Program-made: the position numbers and the translations under genes | From: Platycnemis pennipes | Lineage: Eukaryota > Arthropoda > Insecta > Odonata > Platycnemididae | Direction of reading: 5' to 3' | Length of the DNA: 64,000 nt | Assembly: GCA_933228895.1 (NCBI GenBank) | Contig: OW121850.1 | Span: forward strand, 32,807,773-32,871,772 | Part shown: piece by piece, positions 58,728-64,000 of the stretch | Position numbering within the stretch: the stretch's first letter is position 1 | Layout: each line of letters starts with the position of its first letter | Notes under the pieces: generated by a model | What the model was told of the DNA's origin: nothing | Seen by the model: only the letters and a program-made list of their open reading frames with translations | Database searches by the model: none

Positions 58728-60571
58728 AAAAATATAAATCTGCCAATTTCTAAAGCTTGCTATAAAATCAAGGTGGAAAACAGCCCACATTCCTTTTTTA
58801 ATATCTTATTCTCCGAGAAAGCGTAAAAGTCTTACATCAATGAGAATGAAATATAGCGCTGAAATCTGAAATACACGAATGATATCGGCTGGAAAGTTAA
58901 TCTACATAGTTAATAACACTGCTCTAGATTCTGAAGGAATTGAGAGAGGCAAGGAATACGGTGAGAGAACGGCCAAACTCAAGCCAATATAAAAGCGTAA
59001 AACACTGACACACTCAACAAGTTTCTGCAAAGACGCAATCAAACAAAGATTTTACGTAGGCTCCTCTCAGGGGATGAAATTCCATTTTGATGTAGGAAGA
59101 AGCATAACATCAACTCGCCTTTGGGAGGGAACGAAGTGAACCCCATCCAAGAGGCAGACGATACATCGCGGTGCATTACATCGGATGCATCGTAAAGAGT
59201 ACGTCTTCGGAGAAGTATGAAAGTTCCATCAGTGCGAAATGACATTATTCATGAATCGCAAATAATGAGAGGAGAGGAGCAAGCCTACGCATCATTTACC
59301 TACGCCTTAGAAAGCGCTCAAGTGCACTGAGGGAAGATTTCAGAGCAACTTCAGCGTGACGGATGGCAAATAGCTTCTCGCGGGAATGGGCTCAACGCGG
59401 ATATATACGTCCTCATTTATATGTGCTCGCTGACTGATACGAAGTATAGTTGCCCCCCTCCTCCCCCCCGTCGACTTATCCAGCTAAGTTCCGCCTCAGT
59501 ATCCACTTCAGTGCTTGCCTTCATCCATGATTTGGCTCAACGCTCGCTCGACGCCTTTCGCCGCGGACCCCTTGAATGGAAAGCGCTGCCGCAGCTCCCA
59601 CGGAGAGGGCAAATTAGTGGAGAATATGGTCATGGGTTTATGCCCGTGGTCTCCCTTCTTCTGATTATACCCTCGGTGATCGTTATCCGTGACCCTGTGA
59701 TCTAGCCATCCCTATCTTCCTTCTTTTTATGCCCTCCTTTCTCTCACTTTTGCAGCCGTCTTCGCGCTAACGGTTGGGTACCTCTCACTCCCTCCCTCTC
59801 GATCCATTTGCCAAACATTAGGGTGCGCTCAAATAGGAGTGTGGGAGAAGCACACAAGCAGCCTCGCATATCCCGGAGGGACGGAGGATGGGGGAAATTT
59901 CCGACATAAAAGTAAGTGGAGCAGGCAATGGGCGAATGATTTCAACGGATGGGTTTACTGAGAGTCTGAAACACCACTGAAAACCACTACATGTAAAGAG
60001 GCGTGAAACCCTCGAAACTTTCCGATAAACATTGCTTATAGAGTAGTGAAATGAGATAGCAGCAGATATTTGGACGAAGTAAGAAACATAAAGTTTACGA
60101 GTAAACTTGTACACATACTGCTTCAATATCATGAAGAGACCAATTATTTAGCTTTCAGCCGTAGTAAGGGATCTTTGGTGTTCATAAATGATTTCTGAAG
60201 TACCTGGAGAAAGGTAAAGTCCATAACGTGTTAAACTTTGTACTTATTTTATAAGGCTTTTACTAAAAGCAATAAATAGCCTCAGACCCAGTTTTTCAAT
60301 ACTGCTAAGTACCAATACTGTCGCGATAGCATAAATCTACAAGTTATAGATAAGAGCCTTCATTCGCCACTGAGAGGCTAAGACAGATTTTGACGAAACA
60401 AGCCTTGGCATTTCACGCACTGAATCTACCATATTGCACAAAAATTTCATGGAAAAATATCTTTCACTACTTACATATTTTTTGTTGAAATTTTTAATAA
60501 TTTGACATTGAATTTTTGGGCTAAGAACCAGATGAACATATTGGTTACTATAAATGCAGTAAAAATCAGAC
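58728..60571. other. Non-coding stretch with a mildly CpG-bearing segment
   Basis: Between about 59040 and 59830 the DNA is GC-richer, with a C-run area (59452-59470) and a small hairpin CATGGG/CCCGTG at about 59632-59649. Frames at 59039-59245 (minus), 59421-59705 (plus) and 59818-60132 (minus) have ordinary-looking composition but no domain I recognise, and no pair of them could be joined with confidence as exons. Confidence 0.35.
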
Positions 60572-60882
60572 AGGTTGGGTTTGGGCAGTGGCTTGAGTAC
60601 GGTCCACTCACCCCGTGGTCTCGGCTTCGAATCCCGGAAGTCGCAGATATTTTTCATTTATAAACCGACCGCTATTTGATTGCTTTTTGGAAATCATTCC
60701 AGTTCAGTACTCCGTCCGTTGGATGGGACCTTAAGCCTTTGTCCCCTTGACGTCTTTCGCTATGCGAAAGCTAATGATTACGCTAGACTTCTCTCCAACC
60801 TACCTCCCTACCCTTCCATTCCCAACCTTGAACTTCTCCTCCCCGTTTGAAGCACCTATAAGTGCGGGTACAGACTTGAAAC
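60572..60882 (+). mobile_element. tRNA-derived SINE, family B, copy 1
   Basis: The head has TGGGCAGTGGCTTGAGTACG (A-box region) and CGGCTTCGAATCCCGG (B box). The body then carries GATATTTTTCATTTATA, CAGTACTCCGTCCGTTGGAT and GGGACCTTAAGCC. Next come a TTTCGCTATGCGAAAG palindrome and a CTTCTCTCCAACCTACCTCC pyrimidine tract. It ends with GAAGCACCTATAAGTGCGGG and TACAGACTTGAAA. The same blocks in the same order occur 1.7 kb downstream at 62284. Confidence 0.85.
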
Positions 60883-62283
60883 AGGAGTTTTTACTTGTAG
60901 AACTGTGAATTATCACTATTTTTCTTGAAATCATCAAAACTGGCAACAGTATGAGTTTTTTAACGCAAAATGAGGATGAAATATATACAACAATGAACAC
61001 GCTCAAGAAAATACAACTCAGCTGTAGTTAGAACAGTGGTATACTTAAGGATAACCCCTGCTGAGAAACCCTGACCAACAATGCGGTCAACTTCTTCAGT
61101 TCATGTGAGGCACTTTGGAACAACATAGCAACAAACGAGGTATTATTTCATTAGCTCAATATCTCTTTGCCAATAATTGCAGGGTGGAGTAAAGTAAACA
61201 ATGAGTGTAAAGATTTGTCTACGAAATAGTGTTCGACAGATAGGTCACGGACCACCGGAGTGGTATTTGCCGGAACTCAGATGACCACGGCTTCAATTGC
61301 GGAGAAGATAAGATTTTACTCCGTCCCTTTTGCCAGCTTCCGAGGCGTAGGGTCACTTGGGAAGATCGCGACTCAGAGAAAATGAGGAAAATGGTGTCTG
61401 AAAAATGCTTCCTCATCCCGTTCTCCCCAATGGCGGAGCAGTGAGGGTGACGCCGTGTCGGAAAGGTCAAAGGATGGAAGGGGAGTGGGATCAAGGTGAG
61501 GGAGAGATACGTACAGTCGCGGAGAAGAAGGGGGGGGGGGGACGAGGGAGAGGGGAGAGCGAAATCCGTGGCTTTGCATGAAAGGAGCGAACAAGTGAGG
61601 ATTGGATGGAGTGGTGGTGAGACGGCGAGGGGGAGAAAAAACCAAGTTTGCGAGATGGAAGTGGAGAAAGGGAATTGATACCAGTTTTCGAAACTCGAGT
61701 GTAGGTTCGAAAGCCGTTCGATGACACTTACGAAACGATATTCGTACCGCTTCGAGCGAAAGTTATTCCAGAAAAGAAAGAAATGAACTTTTTTAAATTA
61801 ATGAAACGAAAATTATTCTATTGCATGTTCATTATTTAAAACAAAAAAAGCTTTTAACTCTGGTTAAGCATTCAAGTTATTTACACTGGAAATAAATTAC
61901 AAAAATAAGTCATTAATTAGAACGATAAAAATAACCTTATGAGCTCTTGAGCAATTAAAACTAAATACAGCGTCGAGGGTAATGATGGGCGCAGCATTTG
62001 GTTCGCTATCGTTCCGATCGTTAGAGGAGGCTGTGTAAAATATCCAGGATTTCCATTTTTTTGAGGGCACAAGGTAAACGAAAAGGTGAATCTGATTTAA
62101 GCAAAAAATTTTAAGAAGCATTTTTAAACTTGTATATTTATTCACCTGTCTTACTTTTCTCACTTTAACTGTCAATAGAATCCAAAACCTTACACCAATA
62201 TTTTGCTAAAGTTGACCATGCTGAAGCCAGTAACAAACGTATTTTTATTTATAGAATAGTTACAGATGATTAGAATGTAACAG
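60883..62283. other. Spacer with a purine-rich island
   Basis: At 61220-61740 the DNA is GC-richer and CpG-bearing, with a G/A-rich plus strand and a run of about eleven Gs near 61531-61541, a potential G-quadruplex. Frames there are Ser/Pro-rich on minus and Arg/Glu/Gly-rich on plus and are not called. The rest is AT-rich. Confidence 0.45.
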
Positions 62284-62565
62284 GGGCTGGGCTGGTGCAG
62301 TGGTTATAGTACTGATTTTTTACCGCGTTCGAAACCCCGGAGAGGAAGATTTTTTCATTCGTATACTAATTGAGTGTTTTGTGGAAAATATTCGAGTACA
62401 ATACTCCGTCCGTCAGATAGGACCTTACACCGTGGACCCCTTGGCGCCTATTCGTTAACTGCGGGCTGATGTTGACGCCGGGTTTCTCTCCACCCTTCCT
62501 CCTTTCCCTTCCTTTTACCTTTCACCCGGACTGAAGCGCCTATTAGTGTGGAAACAGACTTGAAA
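62284..62565 (+). mobile_element. tRNA-derived SINE, family B, copy 2
   Basis: The head reads GGCTGGGCTGGTGCAGTGG (A-box region) and GCGTTCGAAACCCCGG (B box). The body has GATTTTTTCATTCGTATAC, GTACAATACTCCGTCCGTC, AGATAGGACCTTACACCGTG, TTGGCGCCTATTCGTTAACT and TTTCTCTCCACCCTTCCTCC. The 3' end GAAGCGCCTATTAGTGTGG then AAACAGACTTGAAA matches copy 1. About 280 bp. The copies differ by many substitutions and small indels, so neither is very recent. Confidence 0.85.
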
Positions 62566-63129
62566 ATTCATATGATGAAGGTATTAATGTAGATGGCATT
62601 ATCGTATTTTCGTCAAAATGAATTCATATTCGGATGCGCTTACAGACATATTTCTTCTGATATCTTGTAGGAAAATTATATCATTAATTGAAAGTGCTTT
62701 TTATATTTTTTTCATAACGTTACGAAATTTGGGTGCCTAACAATTAATTACTTATTATGCTATTGGGAATAAAGAACAACGCTTTCTATCAGGTGATGGC
62801 TATCTAGGTGAAATATTCTTTCAGGGCAACTAGCTGTTGATAATATTCTACATTGTGAGCTATATCTATAATTATAAACTTGGTCAGTCTCTGAAATATC
62901 CACTGATAATACAAGGAAGTTTTAAATCAAAGTCTTCCTCTGAATTAAAGGTGAAGAAAATTTAGATTTTCGCTTGGACTTAGTAATACTGTCTTTCCTA
63001 TATAATGGGTACATATAGATGTACTAGATTATAGAGCCATGATAAGAATGTTATATGAGGTACAATATTAGGTACCAAAGTAGGTAACAAAAGTAGATGG
63101 AAATGATAAGCATCTGAAACCATTACAAT
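62566..63129. other. AT-rich spacer
   Basis: I see nothing recognisable in this stretch. Confidence 0.5.
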
Positions 63130-64000
63130 ATTATTGTGGGTAATATTAATTACAAAAATTAATGAGTTACATACTTGCAAAAAAAATAAGGTTACAAGAG
63201 AAGCAATACTGGCTCTTAGGCTGCTAATAGAGAAGAGAATGGAGAAGAACAAACCAATGTTCATTGCATTTTTGGATCTAGAGAAGACTTTTGACTTGTG
63301 GATTAGAATTCAATGATTGGAATTCTGAAAGGGATTGGAGTGTCCTACAATGATCGAAGAATTATCCACATTTTGTATAAAAACCAAGTCGCTGTGATAA
63401 ATCTGGACCCAGCTGTGAAGAAGCAAGAATGAGGAAAGGAGTGTGACAAGGCTGTGTACTGCATCCTGTTATTTTTAATGTTTACATCGAGAGAGCTATC
63501 AATGAAATCAAAGAGAAGTCTTCTGGAGTGACAATCCACGGAGAAAAAATAAGCATGCTGCTGATGACATAGCACTCATAGCAGAGACAGAGAAAGATCT
63601 GAATAAGATACTAATAACCATGGAAAGGACAATGGCTAGATACCAGCTTTGAATAAGAAGAAAACTAAGATATTAGTGTGCATCAACAGAGAAGAGGCCA
63701 AAACCAACGTTAAACCAGGGAAACAAAAACTTGAAGGGTTGAAAGAATACTGTTATCTGGGAAGCCGAGTAAGCAACGGTGGACGAAGGAAGAAAGAAAT
63801 AGTCAGCAGAATAGCAGAGGCAAAGAGGGCATTAAGAATCTACTTACATCTGGAAATATAAGCGAAGTAGTAAGGAAACAACTCTTCAGAACGTGCGTAT
63901 ATCTGGAGCGTATTTCTTTATGGCAGAGAGGCATGGTCAATGACAGCAGCGGAAAATAAAAGGGTGGAAGCATTCGAAATGTGGCGCTACAGAAGAATGA
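63130..64000 (+). pseudogene. Non-LTR retrotransposon ORF2 fragment, copy 2, running off the window end
   Basis: Reverse transcriptase blocks follow in order: VTREAILALRLLIEKRMEKN, then MFIAFLDLEKTFDLW (RT block with FLDLEKAFD-type Asp), then IGVSYNDRRIIHILYKNQVA, a damaged RKGV-QGC block with a stop where the conserved residue should be, then the active site ADDIALIAETEKD. Next come KKTKILVCINREEAKTNVKP, LEGLKEYCYLGSRVSNGGRR and KKEIVSRIAEAKRAL. After a frameshift it continues with WSVFLYGREAWSMTAAENKR and VEAFEMWRYRRM, which is cut by the window end. At least three frameshifts or stops make it inactive, but the ADD pair is kept, so it is younger or better preserved than the 9.5 kb copy. It appears RTE/CR1-like; the clade needs a phylogeny. 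Confidence 0.85.

Noticed and set aside
1..64000. CRISPR arrays, phage, operons or other prokaryotic systems
   Set aside because: No regularly spaced repeats, no ribosome-binding-site-led gene strings and no long coding frames. The repeat content is eukaryotic.

Overview
The window looks like AT-rich nuclear DNA from a large, repeat-rich animal genome, most probably an arthropod and perhaps an insect. The evidence is the mix of decayed repeats: non-LTR retrotransposon fragments, tRNA-derived SINE-like copies, a candidate Helitron, and small DNA elements of Tc1/mariner, hAT and foldback type. There are no operons, ribosome-binding sites, rRNA genes, CRISPR arrays or prokaryotic genes. I could not assign a species, and I recognised no intact host protein-coding gene. 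Most open frames of 60-200 codons are low-complexity by-products of purine- or pyrimidine-rich tracts. The window reads as intergenic DNA or the inside of a very long intron.

Layout. 1-9.5 kb: a LINE tail on the minus strand (2.76 kb), the C-terminal part of a reverse transcriptase on the plus strand (3.96-4.64 kb) with a strong hairpin downstream (4.79 kb), a CpG-rich patch (6.2-6.7 kb) and a long-armed foldback element (7.82-8.06 kb). 9.5-19.6 kb: a decayed LINE (9.5-10.6 kb), a CpG-rich island with paired CCAAT boxes (11.1-12.1 kb), tRNA-related SINEs (15.1 and 15.9-16.1 kb), a Tc1/mariner-type MITE (17.87-18.17 kb) and, directly after it, a Jockey/R1/I-like RNase H and C-terminal remnant (18.17-19.36 kb). 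19.6-41 kb: mainly unique AT-rich DNA with purine-rich islands, SINE copies (21.4, 28.4, 31.0 kb), a minus-strand RT scrap (28.6 kb), an hAT-type MITE (35.8-36.1 kb) and a strong CpG island (40.4-41.0 kb). 41-64 kb: a candidate non-autonomous Helitron (41.16-42.38 kb), LINE-tail-like hairpin plus TGA-repeat modules (42.4 and 55.1 kb), a promoter-like island with an RFX X-box and an octamer (49.4-50.3 kb), two copies of one SINE family (60.6 and 62.3 kb) and a better-preserved copy of the 9.5 kb LINE that runs off the window end (63.1-64.0 kb).

How the parts relate. At least three SINE-like families can be separated by comparing copies inside the window. SINE-A has copies at 15.9, 16.05, 28.4, 31.0 and 53.3 kb. 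SINE-B has copies at 60.6 and 62.3 kb. SINE-C has copies at 15.1, 21.4 and 42.7 kb. The LINE fragments at 9.5 and 63.1 kb are copies of one family at different stages of decay. About twenty GC-richer islands with strong purine/pyrimidine strand bias punctuate the DNA. Some carry promoter-like motifs and are the best candidates for host function, but none is tied to a gene here. All family names come from reading motifs by eye; no database search was possible.
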